NCBI GenBank assembly: GCA_900554945.1
Contig: USJN01000110.1
Coordinates: 1-5,749 of the forward strand
Origin: an uncultured Coriobacteriaceae bacterium
Lineage (GTDB): Bacteria > Actinomycetota > Coriobacteriia > Coriobacteriales > Eggerthellaceae
DNA: 5,749 nucleotides
Direction: 5' to 3'
Positions 1-5,706 of this stretch are shown here, in pieces. The notes under the pieces were generated by a model, which searched no databases, was not told the origin of the DNA, and worked only from the letters and a program-made list of their open reading frames with translations. Within the stretch, counting starts at the first letter, position 1, and the number at the start of each line of letters is the position of its first letter. The translations under genes and the position numbers were made by a program.

Positions 1-2
1 TT

Positions 3-107
3 GAGAATGAAGACGGTACTCTTAAGGCGATGTCTAAGACAGAGCTGAAAATAGCGTTAACGCAAAGCGATCTCTATGCCGCGAAAAAGGGCATCGATTT
101 GGAGTGA
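3..107 (+). CDS. 3' end of an unrecognised protein gene (partial)
   Basis: A reading frame is open from the left edge and ends at TGA 105-107, giving 34 residues. The other two forward frames stop early: one at position 2-4, the other at 46-48. The tail looks like an ordinary soluble, probably helical C-terminus: an acidic start (ENEDG), then a lysine- and leucine-rich stretch around SKTELKIALTQSDLYAAKKG. I do not recognise the family. G+C is about 45% by hand count, well below the genes downstream, so it may belong to an acquired segment or a differently biased gene. The start and most of the protein lie outside the window. Coding status rests only on the open frame and its plausible composition. 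Confidence 0.4.
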   Translation, partial: ENEDGTLKAMSKTELKIALTQSDLYAAKKGIDLE

Positions 108-308
108 GGCGTTCCGTAACGAAAGAGGGCGCTTCATGAGAATAAAGCCAAAGAAGGGCGGAGCGTACCTGGCGGGTCAAGGAGATTAAGACAGATTCTT
201 CTTTTTAGGCGAGGCGGAGGCAAACGGCGAAAGATCGTGCGATGGCTCTATTTCTGAGGAAGTTCAGCCGATGCTCCCTCTCGCCTAATGAACTCCAAGG
301 CCAACGCG
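108..308. other. Intergenic leader before purN, no convincing gene
   Basis: No convincing gene was found between the TGA at 105-107 and the possible purN promoter. The stretch has a T-rich run (196-206), an imperfect inverted repeat (207-286) and a 17-codon ORF (136-189) that I do not believe. I looked for purine, ZTP, PRPP, THF and fluoride riboswitch core motifs and found no full match. Confidence 0.5.
207..286. repeat. Imperfect inverted repeat in the purN leader
   Basis: The 13-base arm at 207-219 (AGGCGAGGCGGAG) is nearly the reverse complement of 274-286 (CTCCCTCTCGCCT), with 11 of 13 positions matching and the outer seven perfect. The 54 bases between can form a small inner hairpin, CTGA 254-257 with TCAG 264-267. 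It lies just upstream of the proposed purN -10 box. It could be a structured RNA, an operator or a terminator remnant of the upstream gene. There is no T-tract after the right arm. Confidence 0.4.
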
Positions 309-314
309 TATACT
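309..314 (+). promoter_or_regulatory. Possible -10 box for purN (TATACT)
   Basis: TATACT differs from the sigma-70 -10 consensus at one position and sits 61 bases before the purN start, predicting a leader of roughly 55 bases. The matching -35 is poor: 286-291 is TAATGA at a 17-base spacing. Assignment therefore depends mainly on the -10 box and its position. Confidence 0.4.
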
Positions 315-342
315 ATCTGACGATAACGATTCGAAGTGCTTG

Positions 343-359
343 CTGGGTTTGACTCCCAG
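343..359 (+). promoter_or_regulatory. Small hairpin next to the purN ribosome site
   Basis: CTGGG at 343-347 pairs perfectly with CCCAG at 355-359 around the 7-base loop TTTGACT. The stem ends three bases before the purN Shine-Dalgarno at 362-368. It could affect ribosome loading, but five pairs may occur by chance. It also contains most of the alternative TTG start at 340-342, which makes that start less attractive. Confidence 0.35.
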
Positions 360-361
360 TC

Positions 362-368
362 GAAAGGG
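362..368 (+). promoter_or_regulatory. Ribosome binding site that sets the purN start
   Basis: GAAAGGG lies 7 bases before GTG 376. This favours GTG 376 over the in-frame TTG at 340, which would add 12 residues not expected ahead of the first beta strand of the family. Confidence 0.7.
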
Positions 369-375
369 CGGTTAC

Positions 376-990
376 GTGACCGACAGACTTAAGATTGGCG
401 TGCTGCTTTCGGGTAGCGGAACGAACTTGCAGGCGATCATCGACGCGATTGTCGAGGGCCTGCCTACCGACATCGTGCTCGTCGTGTCGTCGCGCCCCGA
501 CGCGTACGGTATCGAGCGCGCGCGTGCGGCGGGAATTCCCACGCTCGTGATGAATCGCGAGAAATACGCCGACGTGCTCGCAGCCGACGCGCAGATCGTC
601 GAGGCGCTTCAAGAAGCGGGCGCGGAATACGTGGTCATGGCGGGCTACATGCGCAAGGTGACCTCCGTCATGCTCGACGCGTTCCCCAACCGCGTGCTCA
701 ACCTGCATCCGGCGCTTCTGCCGTCGTTCAAGGGCGCGCACGCCATCGCCGACGCGTTTAACGCAGGCGTGAAGGTGACGGGCATCACGGTGCACTTCGC
801 GAACGCCGATTACGATAAGGGCCCTATCGTTGCGCAGCGTGCGATTACAGTGGCCGAAAACGACACACTCGACACGCTCGAGGCGAAGATCCACGATGTG
901 GAACACGTGCTCTATCCCGAGGTCATCGGGCTGATCGCCGAAGGGCGCGTCGCCGTCGACCCCTCCACGAACAAGGTTCACATCAGCTGA
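376..990 (+). CDS. purN: Phosphoribosylglycinamide formyltransferase (GAR transformylase)
   Basis: PurN transfers a formyl group from 10-formyltetrahydrofolate to glycinamide ribonucleotide, the third step of de novo purine synthesis, in the cytoplasm. The 204-residue product is close to the roughly 210 usual for the family. Visible motifs are the phosphate-binding loop LLSGSGTNLQAI (10-21), the folate-side MAGYMR (88-93), and NLHPALLP (109-116), which carries catalytic Asn109 and His111. DYDKGPIVAQ (145-154) carries the expected catalytic Asp147. These match the Asn-His-Asp triad known from E. coli PurN, so the enzyme should be active. The GTG start is chosen from the ribosome site at 362-368 and because the first beta strand (LKIGVLLSG) follows directly. 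No purM is visible upstream, and an XdhC-like gene separates it from purH. Confidence 0.97.
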   Translation: MTDRLKIGVLLSGSGTNLQAIIDAIVEGLPTDIVLVVSSRPDAYGIERARAAGIPTLVMNREKYADVLAADAQIVEALQEAGAEYVVMAGYMRKVTSVMLDAFPNRVLNLHPALLPSFKGAHAIADAFNAGVKVTGITVHFANADYDKGPIVAQRAITVAENDTLDTLEAKIHDVEHVLYPEVIGLIAEGRVAVDPSTNKVHIS

Positions 991-999
991 TGGCAACTG

Positions 1000-1026
1000 C
1001 GACGCCGGCCCTCTGCGCCGGCGTTG
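1000..1026 (+). terminator. Hairpin after purN, possible terminator
   Basis: A perfect 8-base-pair stem, ACGCCGGC (1002-1009) with GCCGGCGT (1017-1024), encloses a 7-base loop. G1001-T1025 and C1000-G1026 extend it. It begins 10 bases after the purN stop. The following sequence TTGTTAA is only moderately T-rich, so it may terminate weakly or protect the mRNA 3' end. Confidence 0.45.
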
Positions 1027-1045
1027 TTAAGTGCGGCGCTACCCC

Positions 1046-1130
1046 GCGGCGGCGTCGGGAACGCGATGCCGGCTCCAACACCGGCGTCGATGGCGCGACG
1101 TTTAAGGCCCCTTAGCGGCGGCGTCGGGAA
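1046..1130 (+). repeat. 16-base exact direct repeat, two copies
   Basis: GCGGCGGCGTCGGGAA occurs at 1046-1061 and again at 1115-1130, with 53 bases between copies. The second copy ends 11 bases before the ribosome site of the XdhC-like gene. I saw no third full copy elsewhere in the window; 3346-3356 shares only an 11-base core. It could be a protein-binding site pair, a duplication scar, or a coincidence favoured by GC-rich sequence. Confidence 0.6.
1064..1089 (+). promoter_or_regulatory. Second hairpin in the purN-xdhC-like spacer
   Basis: CGATGCCGG (1064-1072) pairs with CCGGCGTCG (1081-1089) over nine positions with one G-U wobble, around the 8-base loop CTCCAACA. It lies between the two copies of the 16-base repeat. 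A competing 5-pair stem, CGTCG 1085-1089 with CGACG 1096-1100, shares its right arm, so two alternative folds are possible. The function is unknown. Confidence 0.4.
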
Positions 1131-1154
1131 ACGGTTTGAAGAAAGGACAGCTCC

Positions 1155-2144
1155 ATGAACAAGGCCGTGCTGCAATCCATCATCGATGACTTGAAGGCGG
1201 GCCGGACCCCGCAGCTCTCGTCGGAGGATTTCCCCTGCTTTTCCGCTGAGGCGCTCGCGGGGAACAACCACGTTGCCCCCGATTATCTCGACGTCATCGC
1301 GGAGAGCCTGACCGAGGCCGACATCCCCACGTTCGAGCGCGCCATCCGCGCCGTCGACGAGGGCGATCTGGCGTGGCTCGGCTTCAAGGTGATTTACGAC
1401 GCCGCCGAGGCACAGAAGAACACCGACAACGAGGTCACCAAGAAGTACGGCGATCAGGGTTCCGCCGACGGCGAGCCGCTCGTCTTCTTTTGCAACGACG
1501 CGAAGGAAATCGTGTCCTCGCGCACGCCGAGCCCGCGCGACATGTTCCAGATGAAGGACGTCACGCGCGGCCCCTCGATGCACAATGAGCAGTTCGATGG
1601 CCTGACCTGGCGCTCCGTCGCGCTGTTCGACCAGGTGCACGTGTGGCTTTTGGGCGCCTCCGACGCCGCGAGCGAGCTTTCCGCGCTTGCAACTCACGTC
1701 GGCTTCAAGGTGACGGTCGTCGATTACGACCCCGCCTACATTTCCGAGGAGCGCTTCCCCGACGCCGCGCGCATCGAGCTTCCGGGCGACAACTTCGACG
1801 GCCTCGACGAGTACCACGCCGCGCCCGCCGATTATGTCTGCGTGCTCACGCGCGGGCACATGTTCGATCCCGAATCGTGCGTGTGGGCGGTCCGCCACAA
1901 CGTGCACTACGTGGGCATGATGGGCTGCAAGGGGAAGAACACCACGGTGCACGACCTCGTGACCTCGCGCGGCGTCACCGAGGAGCAGTGGAATTCCATC
2001 AAGCGCCCCATCGGCTTGAAGTTCGGCGCGAAGACGCCCGCCGAATTGGCGATCGCTATCGTCGCAGAGCTCATCGACGTGCGCTACAAGGAGCGCTACA
2101 GTGATGAGGCCCGCGAAAGGCACGAGCAGTCGCTTGGACGATAG
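1155..2144 (+). CDS. XdhC-family protein, divergent (molybdenum hydroxylase maturation factor-like)
   Basis: XdhC proteins bind molybdenum cofactor, promote its sulfuration and help insert it into xanthine dehydrogenase-type hydroxylases. The 329-residue product has a clear C-terminal XdhC Rossmann domain: VWLLGASDAASEL (163-175), VTVVDYDP (186-193), VLTRGHMFD (230-238), YVGMMGCKGKN (252-262) and PIGLKFGAKTPAELAIAIVAELI (285-307). There are deviations. GASDAA stands where GAGHVA is common, and GCKGKN (Cys258) where GSKRK or GSRRT is common. The N-terminal half (1-160) shows neither the GSxPR-like stretch nor the GGxxE-like motif of typical XdhC, although DLAWLGFKVIYDA (71-83) may be a remnant. 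ATG 1155 is preceded by AAAGGA (1142-1147), 7 bases away. No hydroxylase gene is visible nearby. Family membership is well supported. Activity and partner are unknown; it might serve another molybdoenzyme or have a different Rossmann-type role. Confidence 0.83.
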   Translation: MNKAVLQSIIDDLKAGRTPQLSSEDFPCFSAEALAGNNHVAPDYLDVIAESLTEADIPTFERAIRAVDEGDLAWLGFKVIYDAAEAQKNTDNEVTKKYGDQGSADGEPLVFFCNDAKEIVSSRTPSPRDMFQMKDVTRGPSMHNEQFDGLTWRSVALFDQVHVWLLGASDAASELSALATHVGFKVTVVDYDPAYISEERFPDAARIELPGDNFDGLDEYHAAPADYVCVLTRGHMFDPESCVWAVRHNVHYVGMMGCKGKNTTVHDLVTSRGVTEEQWNSIKRPIGLKFGAKTPAELAIAIVAELIDVRYKERYSDEARERHEQSLGR

Positions 2145-2168
2145 CGACCGCTTTCCTGGCTTGCGCGA

Positions 2169-2197
2169 GGTGCGCGGTGGGCGTAGGGCCGCGCACC
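2169..2197 (+). terminator. Strong hairpin before purH (terminator or attenuator-like)
   Basis: GGTGCGCGG (2169-2177) and CCGCGCACC (2189-2197) form a perfect 9-base-pair GC-rich stem with an 11-base loop. The stem starts 24 bases after the XdhC-like gene's stop and ends 24 bases before the purH ribosome site. The following CTTAAAG lacks a real U-tract, so intrinsic termination would be weak. It may instead be an mRNA-processing or stability element, or a regulatory fold in the purH leader. Confidence 0.45.
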
Positions 2198-2221
2198 CTT
2201 AAAGAAGTTCCAACTCTTGAG

Positions 2222-2226
2222 AGGAG
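2222..2226 (+). promoter_or_regulatory. Ribosome binding site that sets the purH start
   Basis: AGGAG is 7 bases before ATG 2234. The frame is open further upstream to a GTG-type start at 2177, but that start lies inside the 2169-2197 hairpin and would add 19 residues foreign to PurH, so ATG 2234 is preferred. Confidence 0.75.
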
Positions 2227-2233
2227 AACATAC

Positions 2234-3844
2234 ATGGCTGATCCCAAGATCAAACGCGTCCTCATGTCGGTGACCGACAAGACGGGCGTCGTCGACTTCG
2301 CGCGTGCGCTGCACGACGAGTTCGGCGCGGAAATCATCTCGACGGGCGGTACCGCGAAGGTCATCGCCGAGGCGGGTGTTCCGGTGACCCCCATCGACGA
2401 GGTGACGCATTTTCCCGAGATGATGGACGGTCGTGTGAAGACGCTGCACCCGATGGTGCATGGCGGGCTTTTGGCGAAGCGCGACAACCCCCAGCACATG
2501 GCCGAAGCCGCCGAGCACGGCATCCAGATGATCGACATGGTCGTCGTAAACCTGTACGCCTTCGAGAAGACGGTGGAATCCGGCGCCGATTTCGGCACCT
2601 GCATCGAGAACATCGACATCGGCGGCCCGTCGATGCTGCGCAGCGCCGCGAAGAACTTCGAGAGCGTGGCCGTGGTCACCGACCCTGAAAGCTACGACGA
2701 CATCCTGGCCGAGATGCGCGAAAACGACGGCGCCACGAAGCGCTCGACCCGCGCCCGTTTGGCCTTGAACGTCTTCGAGACCACGAGCTCCTACGACGGG
2801 GCCATCGCCGACTGGATGTTCGAACAGCTCGCTGAGGAGGACGACTCCCTCGAGGCCGAGGGCGAAGGCGAGTTCCCCGACTACTACGACCTGTACATGG
2901 TCAAGCAGCAGGGGCTGCGCTACGGCGAGAACCCGCATCAGGAAGCCGCCTTCTACCGTCTGCCCGACTTCGAGAGCGAGCACAGCCTCGTGAACGCCGA
3001 GCAGCTCAACGGCAAGGAGCTTTCCTACAACAACATCCTCGACACCGACGCCTGCTGGTCGCTCGTGCGCGAGTTCGACGAGCCCGCCGTGGTCATCTTG
3101 AAGCACCAGAACCCGTGCGGATCGGCCACTGCTGAGAGCGTGGTTGCTGCCTTCGATAAGGCCTTCGCATGCGACCCGAAGAGCGCCTACGGTGGAATCA
3201 TCGCGGCAAACCGCGAGGTCACGAAGGATATGGTCGATCACATCAACGAGAACCATCTCTTCGTGGAAGTGCTTATCGCGCCCTCGTTCGCGCCTGACGC
3301 GCTCGAGCTTCTGCAGCAGAAGAAGAACCTGCGCGTGCTCGCCACCGGCGGCGTCGACGCGCCTTCCGCGCTCGAGTTCCGCTCGGTCGATGGTGGCATC
3401 CTCGTGCAGGACGTCGACCGCGTCGCCGAAGACCCCGCCACTTTCACGGTGCCAACCGACCGCAAGCCGACCGACGAGGAGATGCACGAGCTGCTCTTCG
3501 CGTGGCGCGTGTGCAAAGGCGTGAAGAGCAACGCCATCCTCGTGTCGCGCGATCATGCGGGCATCGGCATGGGCCCCGGCCAGCCGAACCGCGTCGACTC
3601 CGCACTCATCGCGTGCAAGCGCGCCCACGAGGCGTGCGATCGCATGGGCGTGCCGGCCGAGGGGCTGGTGTGCGCATCCGATGCGTTCTTCCCCTTCCGC
3701 GACAATGTGGACACGCTGTCCGAGTGGGGCGTGACCGCCATCATCCAGCCGGGCGGCTCCATCCGCGACGAGGAGTGCATCCAGGCCGCCAACGAGCATG
3801 GCATCGCGATGGTCTTCACCGGGCATCGCCACTTCCGCCACTAG
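2234..3844 (+). CDS. purH: Bifunctional AICAR transformylase / IMP cyclohydrolase
   Basis: PurH performs the last two steps of de novo purine synthesis: it formylates AICAR with 10-formyltetrahydrofolate and closes the ring to IMP. The 536-residue product is close to the family norm (E. coli about 529). The N-terminal MGS-like cyclohydrolase domain (about 1-160) shows SVTDKTG (12-18), STGGTAK (36-42), GRVKTLHP (66-73) and [16 protein letters not shown] (126-141). The transformylase domain (about 220-536) shows RYGENPHQ (229-236) and LKHQNPCG (289-296), with the Lys290-His291 pair typical of the active site. [10 protein letters not shown] (317-326), SDAFFPFRD (482-490), QPGGSIRD (505-512) and the usual ending TGHRHFRH follow. 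An acidic insert near 201-215 ([13 protein letters not shown]) bridges the domains. It should be fully functional. With PurN it supplies both formyl-transfer steps of the pathway. It could be read with the upstream gene, or from an unseen promoter. Confidence 0.98.
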   Translation: MADPKIKRVLMSVTDKTGVVDFARALHDEFGAEIISTGGTAKVIAEAGVPVTPIDEVTHFPEMMDGRVKTLHPMVHGGLLAKRDNPQHMAEAAEHGIQMIDMVVVNLYAFEKTVESGADFGTCIENIDIGGPSMLRSAAKNFESVAVVTDPESYDDILAEMRENDGATKRSTRARLALNVFETTSSYDGAIADWMFEQLAEEDDSLEAEGEGEFPDYYDLYMVKQQGLRYGENPHQEAAFYRLPDFESEHSLVNAEQLNGKELSYNNILDTDACWSLVREFDEPAVVILKHQNPCGSATAESVVAAFDKAFACDPKSAYGGIIAANREVTKDMVDHINENHLFVEVLIAPSFAPDALELLQQKKNLRVLATGGVDAPSALEFRSVDGGILVQDVDRVAEDPATFTVPTDRKPTDEEMHELLFAWRVCKGVKSNAILVSRDHAGIGMGPGQPNRVDSALIACKRAHEACDRMGVPAEGLVCASDAFFPFRDNVDTLSEWGVTAIIQPGGSIRDEECIQAANEHGIAMVFTGHRHFRH

Positions 3845-3865
3845 GGACAGGGACGAACCTCAACT

Positions 3866-5041
3866 GTGAAGTTCAGCATCAGAAATCTACTGGTCGGCCT
3901 CGTGCTCATCATCGTTTTGGCGGTGGTGTTCTTGCGGGGCGACCAGCTGGCCGAACTCGCCGAGACCATGCAGCGCGGCTCCACGATTCCGCTCGTCGCG
4001 GCCATCCTCACCCAGCTGTGCAAGTACGTCTCTCAGAGCTTCGCGTACTCGTCGTGCTTCCGCGCGGTGGGGGAGCATATGGCCCCGCGCACCACGCTGC
4101 CGCTCGTGTTCGGCACCTTCTTCATGAACACGATCGCACCGTCGCTCAACCTGGCGGGTACCACGCTTGTGGTCGACGATGCGCGCCGTCGCGGGATATC
4201 GCCCGGCAAGGCCACCTCTGCCGCACTGCTCATGCAGATTACGATCGACGGCGCCTTCTGCACCATCATGGTCTTGGCGTTCCTTATCCTGCTGGTCACG
4301 GTGGGCCTTTCCCCCGTGTGGTTCCTTTTGGGCATGGTGGTGATGCTGCTCGTGGGCTGCATGATCGGCGTGCTCGTCTTGGGCCGCAAGCGCCCAGCGC
4401 TCATGTTGAAGATTCTGCGCCCCATCGAGCGGCTGGTGAATCGCATTCGCGGCCTGTTCAAGAAGCCGCCCCTCAAACCCTGGGTCGAGAACATCGCCTC
4501 CACGTTTTCCGAGGCGGCGGGCCTGATCGGCCACAGCCCGAAGCCCACGCTCAAGGCCTACGGCTGCTCGCTTATCGCGTCGACGTGCGAGCTGAGCTGC
4601 TTCGCGCTCGTGGGCGTGGCGTTCGGTGTGACGAGCCCTGAGGTTCTCATCTGCGGTTACGTGGTGGCGACGCTGTTCGCCATGATTTCGATCACGCCGC
4701 AAGGCGTCGGCGTCGTGGAGGCCGCGGTGGTCGTGGCGTTCACGATGTTCGGCGAGACGGCGGCCGCGGGCACGGCAATCGGCCTGGTGTATCGCGGCAT
4801 CGTGTTCTGGATGCCGTTCCTAATCGGTGCCATCCTCATCCAGCGCACGAAGACCTTCCAGGGCGAGGGCAAGAAGGCCATGGGGGGCACCGAGAAGAAC
4901 CGCCTGGAAGGCGCCGACAAGATGGCGAAGGAAATCGACGCGATGGTGCAGGCGGGCACGGGAGCTATTCCCCCTGTGCCCGAGCGTGAGGCGCCCCGCA
5001 GGCGCCGCGGTGGCACCGACCGCTCCTCGCGGGGGAGATAG
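3866..5041 (+). CDS. Flippase-like / LPG synthase transmembrane family membrane protein
   Basis: This 391-residue polytopic membrane protein has hydrophobic segments near residues 5-24, 40-60, 78-100, 118-147, 152-172, 232-252, 258-277, 281-297 and 303-325. Two regions resemble the UPF0104/AglD2-type family related to the membrane part of MprF: GTFFMNTIAPSLNLAG (83-98), followed by RRRGISPGKATSAALLMQ and Asp128, and ITPQGVGVVEAAVVVAF (276-292). Members are linked to lipid or lipid-linked-sugar movement across the membrane, but the substrate here cannot be told. The lysyl-transferase domain of full MprF is absent. The tail (about 327-391) is charged and ends in an arginine-rich stretch (RRRRGG at 378-383). 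GTG 3866 is the first start after an in-frame stop and keeps the first membrane segment. Its ribosome site is weak (AGGGA 3849-3853, 12 bases away). Only 21 bases separate it from purH, suggesting shared transcription. Confidence 0.8.
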   Translation: MKFSIRNLLVGLVLIIVLAVVFLRGDQLAELAETMQRGSTIPLVAAILTQLCKYVSQSFAYSSCFRAVGEHMAPRTTLPLVFGTFFMNTIAPSLNLAGTTLVVDDARRRGISPGKATSAALLMQITIDGAFCTIMVLAFLILLVTVGLSPVWFLLGMVVMLLVGCMIGVLVLGRKRPALMLKILRPIERLVNRIRGLFKKPPLKPWVENIASTFSEAAGLIGHSPKPTLKAYGCSLIASTCELSCFALVGVAFGVTSPEVLICGYVVATLFAMISITPQGVGVVEAAVVVAFTMFGETAAAGTAIGLVYRGIVFWMPFLIGAILIQRTKTFQGEGKKAMGGTEKNRLEGADKMAKEIDAMVQAGTGAIPPVPEREAPRRRRGGTDRSSRGR

Positions 5042-5050
5042 CCGCACGCG

Positions 5051-5094
5051 AGCGAGACGGTGGTCGTGGGAAAGCCGCCCGGTCCTGTTTCGCT
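5051..5094 (+). promoter_or_regulatory. Weak inverted repeat between membrane gene and thioesterase
   Basis: AGCGAGAC (5051-5058) pairs with GTTTCGCT (5087-5094) with one G-U wobble around 28 bases. No T-tract follows. This is the only structure seen in the 113-base spacer. It could mark the end of the preceding transcript, but the long loop makes this weak. Confidence 0.25.
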
Positions 5095-5138
5095 GACGAC
5101 TCCCGTCCTGCCTCAGGCGCCCCATCTGCAAGCAACTT

Positions 5139-5145
5139 AAGGAGA
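5139..5145 (+). promoter_or_regulatory. Ribosome binding site for the thioesterase
   Basis: AAGGAGA is a near-perfect Shine-Dalgarno, 9 bases before GTG 5155, and supports that non-ATG start. It suggests efficient independent translation, unlike the weak site of the preceding membrane gene. Confidence 0.75.
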
Positions 5146-5154
5146 TTCGTTTTC

Positions 5155-5589
5155 GTGAGCTTTAACGAACTGCTGGGAATCACCTTCCCCGAGGCGAGCG
5201 GCACGCTTGTGCGGGGCGAGCTTCCCATTACCGACGCCATTCGCCAGCCGTTCGGCTTTGTGCACGGGGGTGCGACGATCGCGCTGCTCGAAGCGGTGGC
5301 GAGTCTCGGCACCGGGCTTCAAACCGACTTGTCGCGCGAGCTGTCCTTCGGGGTAAACGTGAACGTCACGCATCGCAAGAGCGGCGTCGACGGCACGCTG
5401 CATGGCGTAGCCGCACTCGATCGCGAGGAGAAAAGCTCGAAGGGCTACCGCAAGCTGTTCTGGAACGTGTGTGCGCGCGACGATGCGGGCGATGTCATTT
5501 CGGAGGGCACCGTCATGTGCACGATCGTGCCGCAGAAGGCCGCCATCGACAACCCGCACCTCGCGAGCGCTCCGAACATCTTCCGGTAA
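5155..5589 (+). CDS. Hotdog-fold acyl-CoA thioesterase, MenI/PaaI type
   Basis: This 144-residue protein fits the size of the single-hotdog-domain PaaI/4HBT thioesterases, which hydrolyse aromatic or other acyl-CoA esters and act as tetramers in the cytoplasm. The key stretch QPFGFVHGGATIALLEAVAS (31-50) closely follows the pattern of E. coli MenI (YdiI) and EntH. Gln31, His37-Gly38-Gly39 and Glu46 are spaced 6 and 9 residues apart, as are Gln48, His54 and Glu63 in MenI, so the catalytic set is intact. The strands VNVNVTHRKSG (67-77), KLFWNVCARDDAGDVISEGT (99-118) and TIVPQ complete the fold. MenI hydrolyses 1,4-dihydroxy-2-naphthoyl-CoA in menaquinone synthesis, a plausible role in an anaerobe. 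No men gene is nearby, so the substrate is not assigned and no symbol is given. Confidence 0.88.
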   Translation: MSFNELLGITFPEASGTLVRGELPITDAIRQPFGFVHGGATIALLEAVASLGTGLQTDLSRELSFGVNVNVTHRKSGVDGTLHGVAALDREEKSSKGYRKLFWNVCARDDAGDVISEGTVMCTIVPQKAAIDNPHLASAPNIFR

Positions 5590-5600
5590 GTCCGCCATCA

Positions 5601-5615
5601 GGCGCAGGGTGCGCC
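5601..5615 (+). terminator. Short hairpin after the thioesterase gene
   Basis: GGCGCA (5601-5606) pairs perfectly with TGCGCC (5610-5615) around a 3-base loop, 11 bases after the stop codon. There is no U-tract after it, so a termination role is only suggested by its position. Confidence 0.35.
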
Positions 5616-5633
5616 GACGTCGACACGTTCCCT

Positions 5634-5651
5634 CTCCTTTGAAAAAAGGGG
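5634..5651 (+). terminator. GAAA-loop hairpin just before the tRNA promoter
   Basis: CTCCTTT (5634-5640) pairs with AAAGGGG (5645-5651) with one wobble, capped by a GAAA tetraloop. It ends one base before the tRNA -35 box. It may help end upstream transcription, but no T-run follows. Confidence 0.35.
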
Positions 5652-5652
5652 C

Positions 5653-5680
5653 TTGCCAAGCGGAACCGTTATGGTAATAT
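5653..5680 (+). promoter_or_regulatory. Sigma-70-type promoter of tRNA-Pro
   Basis: TTGCCA (5653-5658) and TAATAT (5675-5680) are separated by 16 bases. A TG one base upstream of the -10 (5672-5673) makes it an extended -10 promoter. A start near 5687 would give a 5' leader of about 20 bases before the tRNA. This is the best promoter in the window. Confidence 0.75.
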
Positions 5681-5706
5681 ATCGTTTGCTGTCGCAAGCA
5701 GCACTT

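Noticed and set aside
136..189. A 17-codon ORF (ATG 136 to TAA 187-189) with a purine-rich stretch upstream
   Set aside because: It is very short, Lys/Gly-rich, has no run of regulatory codons for a leader peptide, and no other support.
207..286. GGCAAAC (219-225 region) and a nearby GAAA recalled a class I cyclic-di-GMP riboswitch
   Set aside because: The diagnostic GACGCAAAGCC segment and the tetraloop-receptor half are missing, so only short fragments match.
340..375. Upstream TTG start for purN adding 12 residues
   Set aside because: It lies partly in a hairpin, has no ribosome site before it, and adds residues before the first beta strand. GTG 376 has a good site.
991..1154. Possible CRISPR-like or tandem repeat array
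   Set aside because: There are only two copies of a 16-base repeat, with a single 53-base interval of hairpin sequence, so this is not an array.
978..2123. A 381-codon minus-strand open frame opposite the XdhC-like gene
   Set aside because: It has shadow-type composition with no recognisable motif, and the + strand frame has a clear family match and ribosome site.
2096..3841. A 581-codon open frame on the minus strand opposite purH
   Set aside because: It mirrors purH, is rich in Val, His, Arg and Asp as expected from the complement of GC-rich codons, has no recognisable domain, and purH is certain on the + strand.
3502..4641. A 379-codon + strand frame overlapping the end of purH and the membrane gene
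   Set aside because: It is Arg/Gly/His/Pro-rich frame-shifted translation of two well-supported genes and has no family motif.
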